From: a virus
Direction: 5' to 3' (one strand)
Length of the DNA: 64,000 nt
Virus record (IMG/VR): IMGVR_UViG_3300027833_000028
Coordinates: 24,599 to 88,598 of that record
The translations under genes were made by a program, and so were the position numbers. This document shows, piece by piece, positions 19,501 to 29,800 of the stretch; the first letter of the stretch is position 1; each line of letters begins with the position of its first letter. A model generated the notes under the pieces. That model was not told the origin of the DNA. It did not search any database and saw nothing but the letters and a program-made list of their open reading frames with translations.

Positions 19501-20672
19501 TTGATGGTGTACCTATTATAACTCATAATGTAAATGGTAATGTTAGACAACAACCTTATAATGAATTGGTAACAGCATGGATTAGAAGACCTAATGAAAA
19601 CTTAGATATCAAATCTCAATATAATGTAGATGGTATTGAAGAGATGCAATTTGACTCAAGTGGAATTCAAAATTTAGCTTTTAGATATTCTGGAACTGAT
19701 GTTGATGATAAAGTTGTATATGAGGGAGAAAGACTTGAGCAACTTGAAAATATATTTAAAAGAGTACAATTTAATGCTAATAAAATACCAAAAATATTAA
19801 ATTCTTCTGTAGATAGTAAATGGTTAGAGTCAACTGTAGTTGGTATAACTGGAGTTGAGACAGGAGTTGGGAAAACTGTTCCAAGAACTGTAGAAGATTA
19901 TGGTAGACTTAGAAACTTGGTGTATGATGCTAAGGGTAAAAAAGATGAAGATGTTTCATTGGGTATTGGTAAAACTAAATTTAATTCATTAGATAGTTTT
20001 GCAAAAGAATATTTTGACATAAAGTCTGTAGATGATTTAGCAGAAGACAATAAAGGTATTGATGCAGTTACATATATGATTACAAAAAATTATGAACTCT
20101 TTAAAGATTATTCTAAGACATATCCTCAATTAGGTTTAACAGAAACGGATATAAGAAATATGACTATATTATCATACAACCAAGGAGCCAGTAGATTATT
20201 AAAAACTGGACGTGTAGATGATAATAGAAGTGCACAAGAAGAGGTAGATGCTTTAAGAGAACTATATGATGCTACTTTACTGGACATTAGTTCAACTAAT
20301 TATAAACATGTACCTCTTGTAGCTGATGCTGCTTTTAAAGTAGGTCAAATGATACCAGAATTTTTGCCTGGATCTGTAAGACCATCTGATTCCTATATTA
20401 AAAAAGTAAATCAATATAGAGCAGATGTATTTCCAGAAACATTTGCTTCTGTAGAAGAAGATATTTCCCCTTTTGAGATGTCATCTATGGCGCAGGGAGG
20501 TGAGTATGGTGTATATAATAATTATATATCCGGTAAATATGATGGTACCAGTAGAGAAAAGGGTGCTATGGAATTATATGACAAATTAAATAGAAAGCAT
20601 TATCAAGAAGCAAAACAAACAGGTATGAGTGTTCCTAATTACATTATGAGTCAACTTATAAAAGATTCTTAA
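16545..20672 (+). CDS. Multidomain muralytic virion protein with zinc ribbon and caspase-like segment
   Basis: This 1375-aa protein probably opens the cell wall during entry. In order: a zinc ribbon (C103-x2-C106, C122-x2-C125); a segment with H334 (YFFGHSGD) and C364 (YLGTCE), each after a hydrophobic strand as in clan CD (caspase/gingipain-fold) peptidases; a lysozyme/transglycosylase-like start (E469 in AQAESLNG, then STASGLYGQ); two peptidoglycan-binding-1-like repeats at ~745-785 and ~805-850 (DGDYGTKT and DGKFGNQT); an NlpC/P60-like amidase candidate (C873 or C878, H978, H994); and a second transglycosylase-like part (E1105 in GVETGVGKT, then YNQGAS). The wall-degrading role is well supported by several domains together. 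The caspase-like segment is a motif-level guess; it could be another Cys hydrolase or inactive. Confidence 0.7.
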   Translation: MAHKKSTGLKGGPNEYITDISEFVSIEGYKRNSPDVNNPYNIIESGNITMEGVDFPVRGYGNNGMVQDMIPGVENYDYGNADYVVEVPIAKRGGGLLDKTMKCNSCSWEWKAADGGSDIDTCHKCGGKALPKAQNAGETGNAVVFVESPTRDKHTYDLYDTSKKNLPAELLQFKEDFNFGESMLQGLYGDMSKEKLDNKYLKFLNGLYKDLYNQERQSDIDGEASDQIHAQRMQVYKVIQGEEKKIDQKYEEEIDLYGQMVNLGQESFNNSELNPRTISMDSTFYKEAENLKKVYARLHPNSNVDIVPIYDNPDLVRDKVAGLNPNDSMYFFGHSGDRMGGIPNEEIATILGGSKAENCYLGTCELEGQELQPFQEALQGKNLQYRPAGSWWGVNPSGSSIEDAMWSRVTKDWSDPLGTGRTATVVKPKLGKDYNKEQDGGQPTQPETWQDTINYIDQEKLKRAIAQAESLNGKLMKNPDSTASGLYGQRFSELQKGKLYDGTRDEFIADLDAQNRMFDVRLNEGFKSNKTTPLLKDAYDLMNEYKPQIENFDFSYEDIISLSNFLGRQGAREYLGNVIRDGKTLQDVYPKLYGDSVEQANKTPEEYLNITRGYYKQYAGEINEVVQDNTRVAPRIIRDLPDLGFQPQSPLQQFLIDAESELDLLNINNRTVAQDNTAVTRRFEPPINIGDSRAIVDYDQIVGDIRQENDLEESLYDSPALIAEFIRKSNEYASGWKDMTDASDAEVRDLQNVLLGKGYGIGPTGADGDYGTKTLAAHRAMVDDTNLNPSAISRYYNKFNLDNKQEVMGIQKILVDKGFLAPTLIGKQSTSIDGKFGNQTKDALDAFNTENAEDDPQALVFDYIPSTLEEPRCAAGMCQILEGNQVLTDALGVKFKDAWDIFENMTESKNSDSIFNIYDDKAFDNVSSVEDLKRITKKVKRKKQTTESDYEIGDIVGLYWDGSSHHNETLSSKTHNTHSGFVSDIVDGVPIITHNVNGNVRQQPYNELVTAWIRRPNENLDIKSQYNVDGIEEMQFDSSGIQNLAFRYSGTDVDDKVVYEGERLEQLENIFKRVQFNANKIPKILNSSVDSKWLESTVVGITGVETGVGKTVPRTVEDYGRLRNLVYDAKGKKDEDVSLGIGKTKFNSLDSFAKEYFDIKSVDDLAEDNKGIDAVTYMITKNYELFKDYSKTYPQLGLTETDIRNMTILSYNQGASRLLKTGRVDDNRSAQEEVDALRELYDATLLDISSTNYKHVPLVADAAFKVGQMIPEFLPGSVRPSDSYIKKVNQYRADVFPETFASVEEDISPFEMSSMAQGGEYGVYNNYISGKYDGTSREKGAMELYDKLNRKHYQEAKQTGMSVPNYIMSQLIKDS

Positions 20673-20702
20673 ACCCTAAAGATTAGTGAATCTCCTTAAT
20701 TA

Positions 20703-20725
20703 TTTGTATATTAATAATATAATAT
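20703..20725 (+). promoter_or_regulatory. Recurrent promoter-like motif (TTTGTATATTAATAATATAA)
   Basis: TTTGTATATTA at 20703-20713 is followed by an AT-rich tail, 26 nt before the GTG start of the next gene. It lies in the only sizeable gap (60 nt) between the muralytic gene and the cargo operon. A 5-bp hairpin (AGATT/AATCT at 20680-20693) before it lacks a T-run and is not a convincing terminator. Confidence 0.45.
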
Positions 20726-20732
20726 TATCAAC

Positions 20733-23700
20733 GTGGATTTAAACAAAAAAAGTGTAAAACAACAAGGTGGTGCTATGATACCTCAACAACCAGGCATGCA
20801 ACAACAGCCGCAAGTTGATCCTCAAGTTATGCAAATAACTGAGGTATTTTCTCAATCTATGGGACAAGGTAAAGAACCACAAGAAATAGTAATGGGTTTA
20901 ATGGAACAGCAGGTTGATCAAAACCTTATAGGCCAAGCTCTTATGACTATGGGATATGAGCAAGAAATGGTAGTGCAATTATTTAAACAAATTGCAGAAT
21001 CACAAAGACCTCAATCACCAAGTCCACAAGAGATAACAAATAATCCACAACAGTTAGCTAGAGCAGAAGAAATGCAAAAAGAAGCTCCAGCTATGAATAT
21101 GAATATTGATCCTATTGATATGGCTAAATCTGGTATAGAAATTAAACCAGAAAACAAAGGTAAGTTTACAGCATGGGCTAAATCACGTGGTATGAGCGTT
21201 AAGGAGGCTGCTAACAAGGTTATGGCAAATCCTAAGAGATACCCTCCATCTGTAGTAAAGATGGCTAATTTTGCAAAGAACGCAGCTGGATTTAAAAAAC
21301 AACCCGGTGGTGCAGTAACTCAAAATGATACTAATGATATTGAAATTCAAATAGCACTACTGCAACAACAAGCTGCAATTGCAAAAGCACAAGCAGAGCA
21401 TGCTGCTAAAATGGAGTTGTTAGAAGATCCATCAATGTCTAGAACTATAACTCCAGAAAGAAAGATAGAGATGGAGGAAATAGGTAAACTTGATGCTATT
21501 AATGAGTCAATGTATAGAACCCTAACTCCACAAAGACAATTTGAACAGGACTACATAAACTACACAGAAAAAAATGGTCCAATATCCGTCCAAGATTATA
21601 GTAAACTAACTGGTATGGATGCGTCAATGTATAGAACTATAACTCCTGAAAGACAACTTGAAGATGATATTATAAAAAAACAAGGTGGTGAATTTAAACC
21701 ACACTTTATGTACAAAGGTAAAAGAAAGATAAGAGCTAAAGATTTGGCTACCCACCTTAGACTGAAGAAAGCTGGTTATAATCATAAAGCTCCAAAGGCC
21801 CAAACTGGTGGAGAAGGTATGTATGATACACCTATGTCAGATAGAACACCGGGTGCATATGCACCAAAAATGTATACAGGTGGTAATGTTCCAATTGGTT
21901 TTAATCCAGATCCAAAAGTACAAGCTGAATTAGAAAAGAAGTTTGGTGATAATCCTATGGCTAATCAACTTAATGATTTTTTAAAACTAACAGCAAACGG
22001 TAAACAAAATAAATTAATAGATCAAAAGGATAATGGTTATGTGGCACCAAACCCAATGTATTTTAATCCAGCAATGTTTGGAGATATGGATGTTAATGTT
22101 GCAGATATTATAAATACTACATCTAGCGTTGTTGGTGACTTGTTTGGGGAAGAAGGATCAATTTCAAACTTTGGTGAGAACAGCGCAAATGATAAATTAA
22201 GAAAGCTTACCAATTCATCTTATGATGTTAAAGCAGATTTATCTCCAGAAAATCAACAAGCATTTCAAGATTATGTTACGCAATTTAAATATGAAAATCC
22301 TGAAAAAGATATACTAGGTAATCTAGTAGAGGAATCAGAAAAAATTGCAAGTGAAATTTCTACAGAAAACATTGATCTAAAAGATCCTCAAATATTAAAA
22401 TTTCTTAAGATGTCTACTAAGAACATGTCTAAGAAAGGTCAAGAATTATATGATCAACTCAAACTTAAATTTTTTCCAGATGGTGTACCTGATGTAGAAG
22501 TTGAAGAGACTGAAGAAGTTACAGAAGAAGGTACTACTAATGTTAAATATGGAGGTTCTCCTTTCTTACCAAAGGCACAGTTTAATATTCCAGACTTTAT
22601 GTATGGCAAACAAGATGCTGAGTATGATATGACCGGTGGAGGTTTTAATCCTTACACAGATGATTTAGGTGAGTTTATGAGTAATGCTGGTCAAACTAAT
22701 TATAGGGAAGATACTGAATTAGTAGATAGAGCTGCTATTGATGCAGGTACATATGGTAATAGAACACAGGACCCAACACAATCATCTGCACCACTAGATA
22801 CTGAATATGACAAAGATGGAGATGGAATACCAGATATGATAGATATTGATGGTGGTAATGGAACAGGTGAAGGATTTCCAGGTACAGCAGGAAGCCCATC
22901 TGCAGATGAATTAAGAAGTAGGATAAATAAACCTACAGTAAAAAGAAATAGAAATCCTTTGGCTGCAGCAGAAAACATGTTTAACACAGCAGGTGCTGGG
23001 GTTTTTGCTGATATATCTAATGGTATTTATCAAGGTACTAGAATAGCAAATGATATAGGTGATGCTAAAAGAGCAAGACAAGCTGAGTATGATTTAAAAA
23101 CTGTAGATACCATAGCTGATAATACATATGGTGTTATGACAGATATGAATTTTAAACGTGGTAAAGGTGAGTTAGTAAATCCAGGTGGTTTTGGTAGTGA
23201 AGGTGATAGAACTACTGGACTATACATGGATACAGCTAAAGAAGGTGGAGGTGTAAATAATGCAGGATTTAAAGCATTACCCCCAGCAGTACAACAAAAA
23301 ATATTAAAATCCTTACAGGTTGGAGGAGGTGCAGGAGGCACAGCAGCTATTGATACAGCTGCAATTCTAAAAGGTTTACCATATGATTTTATGTCTACAA
23401 GTATGGGCAAGCAGCTTTTAAATGTACAACCAGATACAGCAACTGATATTATGGATGTATATCGTAAAGCTCAAAACATTAGTAGCTTAAGTGATGGTCT
23501 TGATTTCTTTACATCTGTAAGTAAAAAGGACATTAAAAATGTAATGAATGAGTCAGGTATAGATAAATACACTGTTAGAGATTATGTGAAAAACCAAGAT
23601 TTTTATAATGATGCTAGTTGGGCAACCCAACAAGCTATAAAACTAGCAATGAAAACTAAAGGTTTAAAACAAGGTGGGGAAACAGTAAACGTAGATTCAA

Positions 23701-23750
23701 GAATGTTGGCAAAATTAATTGCAGCCGGAGCTGATATAGAAAAATTATAA
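20733..23750 (+). CDS. Virion structural/cargo protein, Gln-rich, with RTxTPxR repeats
   Basis: This 1005-aa protein is read from a GTG start. That choice keeps the N-terminal LNKKSVKQQGGAM, a form typical of such phage proteins; an ATG at 20775 is the alternative. The first ~110 residues are Gln/Met/Pro-rich. Residues ~150-185 hold the block NKGKFTAWAKSRGMSVKEAA, which I associate with marine phage virion proteins. Three copies of a SMxRTxTPxRxxE repeat begin near residues 233, 258 and 297. A calcium-loop-like DKDGDGIPD sits at D693-D701. Lys/Gln-x-Gly-Gly pairs recur, with (L/A)PKAQ tags nearby. It is followed after 2 nt by the 998-aa gene. It is probably packaged in the capsid or tail; the exact role is unknown. 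Confidence 0.6.
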   Translation: MDLNKKSVKQQGGAMIPQQPGMQQQPQVDPQVMQITEVFSQSMGQGKEPQEIVMGLMEQQVDQNLIGQALMTMGYEQEMVVQLFKQIAESQRPQSPSPQEITNNPQQLARAEEMQKEAPAMNMNIDPIDMAKSGIEIKPENKGKFTAWAKSRGMSVKEAANKVMANPKRYPPSVVKMANFAKNAAGFKKQPGGAVTQNDTNDIEIQIALLQQQAAIAKAQAEHAAKMELLEDPSMSRTITPERKIEMEEIGKLDAINESMYRTLTPQRQFEQDYINYTEKNGPISVQDYSKLTGMDASMYRTITPERQLEDDIIKKQGGEFKPHFMYKGKRKIRAKDLATHLRLKKAGYNHKAPKAQTGGEGMYDTPMSDRTPGAYAPKMYTGGNVPIGFNPDPKVQAELEKKFGDNPMANQLNDFLKLTANGKQNKLIDQKDNGYVAPNPMYFNPAMFGDMDVNVADIINTTSSVVGDLFGEEGSISNFGENSANDKLRKLTNSSYDVKADLSPENQQAFQDYVTQFKYENPEKDILGNLVEESEKIASEISTENIDLKDPQILKFLKMSTKNMSKKGQELYDQLKLKFFPDGVPDVEVEETEEVTEEGTTNVKYGGSPFLPKAQFNIPDFMYGKQDAEYDMTGGGFNPYTDDLGEFMSNAGQTNYREDTELVDRAAIDAGTYGNRTQDPTQSSAPLDTEYDKDGDGIPDMIDIDGGNGTGEGFPGTAGSPSADELRSRINKPTVKRNRNPLAAAENMFNTAGAGVFADISNGIYQGTRIANDIGDAKRARQAEYDLKTVDTIADNTYGVMTDMNFKRGKGELVNPGGFGSEGDRTTGLYMDTAKEGGGVNNAGFKALPPAVQQKILKSLQVGGGAGGTAAIDTAAILKGLPYDFMSTSMGKQLLNVQPDTATDIMDVYRKAQNISSLSDGLDFFTSVSKKDIKNVMNESGIDKYTVRDYVKNQDFYNDASWATQQAIKLAMKTKGLKQGGETVNVDSRMLAKLIAAGADIEKL

Positions 23751-23752
23751 TT

Positions 23753-26749
23753 ATGGCAAAAATTAAAATAAATAAATTACCTGAAGGTTTTAGTATCCGC
23801 AACGGAGAAGTTGTTGAAGATACAAAGTCCATGCAAGAAGGTGGTATGACAACGGGTGATCAAGCTGATTATGGCTTAGTTACAACTCCACAGGCATATT
23901 ATGGTGATACTAATTTTAACAATTCAAGAGACGAATCTGTTAGATATAGTTTATCAAGTGTACCTAGAGAAGATGCTAATTTAGAAGCAGAAGGTGGAGA
24001 AACAGTATTAACTGATTTAAATGATGATGGTACTTTTGGTTTATATGACATTGTAGGACCAAGACATGGTAGCGGTGGTGTACCAATGTTTTTACCTGAG
24101 CAATCTTTTGTTTTTTCTGACACACGTAAATTAAAATTATCAAAAGATGAAATGTCAGAATTTGGTATGGGCGGAAGTAGAAAAACGCCAGCTAAAGTTT
24201 CTAAGAAATTTGGTTTGCAAGATTACTATGGGGAATTAAACTCACAGTATTCTGATGATATATCTGCCACTAGTGCAGAATTAATGTTAAAGAAAAATAT
24301 GAATGATCTTTCTAGATTAGCATTTATGCAAGAAGCAAAGAAAGAATTTTCTGATGGTGTACCATTAGCATCTCATCCATATTTAGTTTCTATAGGAGAG
24401 GACCCAATAGAGTTTACAGCTAAGATAGAAGAAATATCTAGAAAAGAAGCAGAAGCAAAAGCATTACAAGCTTTGCCACTAGAGCAACAGCAACAGTTAA
24501 TGATGATGCAGCAAATGATGGCTCAACAAGAACAGCAACAAGGTATGCAACAACAAGGTATGCCTGCACCAATGGATGCATTTATGCCTCCAGCAGGTGA
24601 ACCAGGCTTAGCTATGGAAAATAATGCTATGTTAGATACTGCTAGATTTGGTACAGAGCTGGGAGATTTTATACAGAAAGCACAAGAAGGTAATGGTGAG
24701 AAAAAAGAAACTTATACTTTAAATAGACAACCAGCTACTAGAGCAGAATATTATGATTATATGATTAGACATAATATGCATAGAAATTTTGATGGTTCTG
24801 TTCAGCCAAAATTTTTAGATCAGTTAACTGCAGGAGAAAAATATTTATATGGTAAAGCATTAACTAAGATTGATGATTATGATCCAATGAGCATAACAGA
24901 ATCTAATGACGGTGATCTCTCACTTACTGAAGAAGAATTTGCTGTACAGTTTCCTGAAGATGTAGAAGGTTTTGTAGGTCCTACACAAACTAATGTAGAA
25001 AAAGCACAAAACAATCAGGTTTCTAAAACAGAGATGCCAGTAACTAAGAAAGAAACTGATAAAGTTGAGGATAATAAAAATCCATTTAAAGCAGGTACTG
25101 CGGATGCTATAGAGTTTGATCAAAATATTATGGATGGTTATAGCCCTGTTGTAGTAAAAAACGAGAGTGGTAAAAGTATAATTAGGTTTATTAAACCTGC
25201 GTCAGATGAAAGAAAAGATACAAGACAAAGTAGAACTAAAGGAGAAATTTCTGAAGGTGATATAGTAGGTACTGGTAATAGGACAGATGTATACACAGAT
25301 GAGGTACAGGAACAACAAAAGATAACAGATGCATCTGGAATAGCATCTTTTATACCTGGTATGTATGATTTAGCAAAACTACCTGATGAACAGCTTGGAG
25401 CTGATGAATTTGGCTATGGTTCATCATTATTTTCTAGTGAAGAAGCAGAAGAAGATTTCATGTATAGAAATCAATCTATTGTTGATGAGTTAGGACCTGA
25501 GTGGAAGTACAATTATCCAAAATCTGATAAAAAAGGTTATGATAAAAACTGGAGAGATTTCCAAAATAAATATGAGGAGAAAAGAAGAGATTACTTTAAA
25601 AAGAAAGGTCTTCCATATATACCATATTTCTTTAATGATGAATCTTTAAAGCAAGCTTTTGCTGATAGTCCAGAAACCTATGATAAAGACGGTGATGGTA
25701 AAATAGATGCGGAATGGAAAAAAAGAAAGTTTGATGGAATGAGAGGTGGTTATACTGCCAATGCTCCAGGTTTTGATATTGACTATAGTCCGGAAGATAT
25801 AAGAGAGATGTCATTACCAGAAGAAACACCAACAATAAAAACACCTGGGGTAAAAGAGTATGATGGTTACCCAGCACAATGGTGGGCTCAAGACATTAAT
25901 AATCTTAATACTGTTGGGGCTATAAAGGATACTTTACGTTTACCATATGCTCCTGAACTAGAGGATCAAAAAATTGATTATGTACTTGATGATTATACAG
26001 GAAGAGTAAATGCTAATACATCAGCATTAAATACTATGGCAGGTGCATTAGGTGCATATGGACCACAAGCTCTTGCAAGAAGTAATGTATTTGGAAAAAC
26101 ATTAGATGCTAATGCTAAAGCAATTAATCAAGTAAATAGCAATAATGTTAGAACAATGAATCAAGTTGCTACAATGCAACCTCAGTTAAACATGAAAGTT
26201 GATATGACTAACAATGCTACTAATAAGCAATTGTATGATGACACAATAACAGCACTACAACAAAAAGATAATTTTACTAACTGGAGAACAGGTAAGTACA
26301 ATGAATTATTTAATGCTGGATTAACTAATTTAGCTAATACATATAACTTAAATACAATTAATCCTAATATGAATGTCAATCCAAATCAATTTGGTATGAT
26401 TGAATTTACCGAAGATGGTAGAAAATTATATAAAGATGGAGATACTGATATAGCATTACAAAGAGCACAACAATTTCAAAGAGCTCAGCGGTTGATTGGA
26501 GAAGATAGTGATGGTAAACAAAGACCTGTAACAAAAGAATATTTAGAATTTTTGTATCCTAATAGTGCAACAACAAAAACAAGTAGGGCTAACCAAACTA
26601 GAGGACAATATGATCTGGAAAACAATGGTTTGCCTCCTGGCTATCAACAACCAATTGCACAATCAAAAATGGGTAGTGAAAAGAAAAAAGACAAAACCAG
26701 TTTATCAAAGTGGGCAGTGCCGTTTTACACAGGTAAGATAGGTATGTAA
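23753..26749 (+). CDS. crAss-like virion cargo/structural protein
   Basis: This 998-aa protein starts with KLPEGFSIRNGEVVE and then has EAEGGETVLTDLNDDGTFGL, GPRHGSGGVPMFLPEQSFVFSD and a KTPAKVSKKFGL block. From memory this set is shared by crAss-like cargo or tail proteins. Residues ~243-275 are a Gln/Met-rich low-complexity stretch. An EF-hand-like loop, DKDGDGKIDAEW, starts at D644. The C-terminal ~250 residues are helical with many Asn, Gln and Ala. No enzyme motif is visible. The gene lies 2 nt after the 1005-aa gene, and the two are surely co-expressed. Confidence 0.6.
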   Translation: MAKIKINKLPEGFSIRNGEVVEDTKSMQEGGMTTGDQADYGLVTTPQAYYGDTNFNNSRDESVRYSLSSVPREDANLEAEGGETVLTDLNDDGTFGLYDIVGPRHGSGGVPMFLPEQSFVFSDTRKLKLSKDEMSEFGMGGSRKTPAKVSKKFGLQDYYGELNSQYSDDISATSAELMLKKNMNDLSRLAFMQEAKKEFSDGVPLASHPYLVSIGEDPIEFTAKIEEISRKEAEAKALQALPLEQQQQLMMMQQMMAQQEQQQGMQQQGMPAPMDAFMPPAGEPGLAMENNAMLDTARFGTELGDFIQKAQEGNGEKKETYTLNRQPATRAEYYDYMIRHNMHRNFDGSVQPKFLDQLTAGEKYLYGKALTKIDDYDPMSITESNDGDLSLTEEEFAVQFPEDVEGFVGPTQTNVEKAQNNQVSKTEMPVTKKETDKVEDNKNPFKAGTADAIEFDQNIMDGYSPVVVKNESGKSIIRFIKPASDERKDTRQSRTKGEISEGDIVGTGNRTDVYTDEVQEQQKITDASGIASFIPGMYDLAKLPDEQLGADEFGYGSSLFSSEEAEEDFMYRNQSIVDELGPEWKYNYPKSDKKGYDKNWRDFQNKYEEKRRDYFKKKGLPYIPYFFNDESLKQAFADSPETYDKDGDGKIDAEWKKRKFDGMRGGYTANAPGFDIDYSPEDIREMSLPEETPTIKTPGVKEYDGYPAQWWAQDINNLNTVGAIKDTLRLPYAPELEDQKIDYVLDDYTGRVNANTSALNTMAGALGAYGPQALARSNVFGKTLDANAKAINQVNSNNVRTMNQVATMQPQLNMKVDMTNNATNKQLYDDTITALQQKDNFTNWRTGKYNELFNAGLTNLANTYNLNTINPNMNVNPNQFGMIEFTEDGRKLYKDGDTDIALQRAQQFQRAQRLIGEDSDGKQRPVTKEYLEFLYPNSATTKTSRANQTRGQYDLENNGLPPGYQQPIAQSKMGSEKKKDKTSLSKWAVPFYTGKIGM

Positions 26750-26773
26750 ACCTAAAGGGTTTATACAAAACAC

Positions 26774-26796
26774 TTTGTAAACTTATATAATTATAT
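26774..26796 (+). promoter_or_regulatory. Promoter-like motif variant (TTTGTAAACTTATATAATTA)
   Basis: This is a diverged copy of the TTTGTATATTA motif, with its TTTG 31 nt before the ATG at 26809. It is preceded by a 6-bp hairpin at 26747-26763 (TAAACC/GGTTTA) that overlaps the stop codon and lacks a T-run. It probably provides fresh transcription for the large cargo genes. Confidence 0.35.
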
Positions 26797-26808
26797 TAAT
26801 TTTACATT

Positions 26809-29800
26809 ATGGCAACATACATAAAAGGAGCAGATACATATTTACCGGATATTAAGCCGTTCACACCGGATTATAAATTCTTGTCTGCAGTTTTGGAGAC
26901 AAGACAAGATAAGTATGATACTAATTTTAAGGCTACCAATGACTTATATAACAAGGTAGTCTATGCTGATTTGTCTAGGAATGATACTAAAGAAAGAAGA
27001 GATCAGTATGCAGAACAAATAGCACCACAGATAGAAAAAATATCTGGTATGGATTTATCATTAGCTCAAAATGTTAATGCAGCTAAGGATGTCTTTGCAC
27101 CATTTTATGAAGATGATATAACTGTAAAAGATGTTGTATATACATCTAGGTATAGAGAAGAAATGAAGACAGCAAATCTATTGCTTAATTCACCAGATAG
27201 AACTGTACAAGCAACATACTGGAAGACTGGTGAGAGAGCAATGCAATATCAAATGGATGCATTTATAAATGCAGATCCTGATAAAGCATTACAAATGGGT
27301 TTACCTAAATATGTACCAGATGCAAATTTGTTTGAAATGAGTCAACAGATGTTGGAAAACATGGATCCTCCTTTAAAGATGAAGAGAGATAGGTTTGCCA
27401 AAAAAGCTAATCCAAAGTTTAACCCTAATAAACCTGTATCAGAAACTAATCAAAGAGAGATTGCAAATTCTGATTGGATTATTACAGAACAAAATGGTGC
27501 TCAAGTAACTGGTGCTGCATTACAGCAGATCAGAAATAGACTTATGGAAGCTCCAAGAGTACAAGCTGCATATCAAACAGAAGCATATGTTAAAGGTATG
27601 GATTGGGCAACGCAAGCTGTGAACGAAGGTAGAGCTGCTAACTTAGAACAAGGACAAGAACTTTGGGCTTCTGAAACAATAAGAAGGCTTGATAAAATTA
27701 ATGAATTAAGAATGGCTCAAGACATGCAGGCTTTATCTAAAGCAGAAAAAGCAAATGTTTCATGGGCAAATTATAAAGGTGCTAATGGTATTATAGAAGG
27801 GTCACAACTTGATCAAGCTAATACAGAACAACTTTCAAGAACTGAACAATTTAAAGCAGCTTTAGAAGCTAAAAAAAGAATTAGAGAAGAAGCAGCATTA
27901 CCTAGTAAGACGCTGGGTAATACTTTGAATAAAGCATATAGTATGCTAATGCAGAATAATATCATGGCTGACATGAGAGAGTCTGCACAAGCATGGAGCG
28001 CAAGAGATTATGAGTATGAAATGCGTGAAAATAAATATGCTCTTCAAGACAAACAATTTAAAATGGACATGAGTAAGATTAGAGCTAATGCATCAAATGC
28101 TCTTAATCTAGAAAAAGTTAAACAAAAAAATAGAGTTGATCTTAAACTATTAGAAAATGAATTAGAAGGATCTAGATCAAATAGCCCACTTGGGGATGCT
28201 GTGTCAAGTGCTTATACTACCCTTGGGGATGGAAATACAATTGATTTAGCAACTGATAAAAAAAATAAGATTACCGAAAATCCTGATATGATTCAAAGAA
28301 CCAAGGATCAGTTTACTGAAGCAGATGGTAAATTAGCAGCAACTCAGGTTAATGATATTGTTAATATGATGTCATTAATGAATCCTAGAGGTGACAACTC
28401 AAGCCAAGATCAAACGTATGGTATTCAAGTAACTGGAGAGAATGGTGAGTTAAAAGAATTTAGAGGGTCAATAGAACAGATAAAAACAAAACTATTAGAG
28501 CAATCTACAAATGATGAAGGTGTCTCTACAGGTTATAAAAACAGAGATTTAATAGCTAAAATATATTCTGATAAGAATACAGAGTTTACTAACACAAGAC
28601 AACAAGCATTAGATAATCCAAATATGGTATTATCAAGAGACCAAAGAACTTCTTATGATCAGCTCTATGAAAAGATGAATGGTATAAATGGTACTAACAC
28701 TCAAGTAAAAGGTGTAGAGCAATTTGTACAAACAGCATATAATAAATTTGAGGAAGCTAATAATGTTACAACTGCTAGTGTAAAAAAAGAAGAGAAGCAT
28801 GTTAGAAACTTAATGGACAATGGTAATTTCCCAAATATTTTTAAAGACGGTATACCTTTAAATAAAGAAGAATACATTAACATGGTAAAGGAAGGTATTA
28901 AAGATGGTAAAATTACTAATGTTAATTTAGATTGGAAAGTAGATACTGGAACTAATAATAAAGATTATATGATTCAAGCTACAGAGACAGAATATACTGA
29001 AAACTATGCAACCACAGTATACTTAAGAAATCCAGACGGTTCTCCGAAAATGATTCTTGATGAGAAAGCAGTTAATGATGAAGCAGGAATGGTTTATGAC
29101 GCACTTAAAAAAGGATTAAACAAAAGACTTACTGGTCAACAAGATTCTAATGTTAATTCAGGAGATTTTAATTCTGCTAGATATGGAATCAACGGGAGCT
29201 TTACAGATGTAGTCAGTAATCCTACGTACAACTATTCTATTAATCCTTTAGTAAACAATCCTGACAATGAACAGGAAATGGCTAATATGATTAATCAAGT
29301 TAAATCTTTACAAGCTACCAACACACCTTATGGATTAGGAGTTGGAAGGTTAAATAAAGACTCAGAGTTGTTAAGCAAAAATGCTTTAGCATCAAAGGTT
29401 TATAATTTATGGTTAGAAGATTTAAATACTTGGATTAATAATCCTAAAAGATCTAACACAGATGCAATAGCACCTATTGGTGTTTTAGCATATATGCCAG
29501 TCTATGATAAAGCAAATGTAGGAGATAAAACTCATGCAGGTTATGAACTTAAGTTTAGTCAAGAGTGGCTTGCATCAAAAGTTAAAGGACCAAAAGATGC
29601 AGAGTATGGTGCATTAACTAAAGAAGATTTAAAAAAATTAAAAGGTGTAGGTGAAAATAATAATGACAGTGGTATATTTTTAGTTTTTGATCAGAGTCAA
29701 GATTTAAATGTTAAAGCAAAAAAGAATGATTATTATTCTTCAACAGAAATAGATATTCTTGGTGGTGATGATAGCAACTATCATGATTATTCAGTACCTA

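Noticed and set aside
23740-23760. Frameshift joining the 1005-aa and 998-aa genes
   Set aside because: The upstream frame ends in a normal stop and the next ATG follows 2 nt later with a typical N-terminus; no slippery sequence is seen.
26747-26763. Hairpin after the 998-aa gene as a terminator
   Set aside because: Only a 6-bp AT-rich stem that overlaps the stop codon, and no T-run follows.
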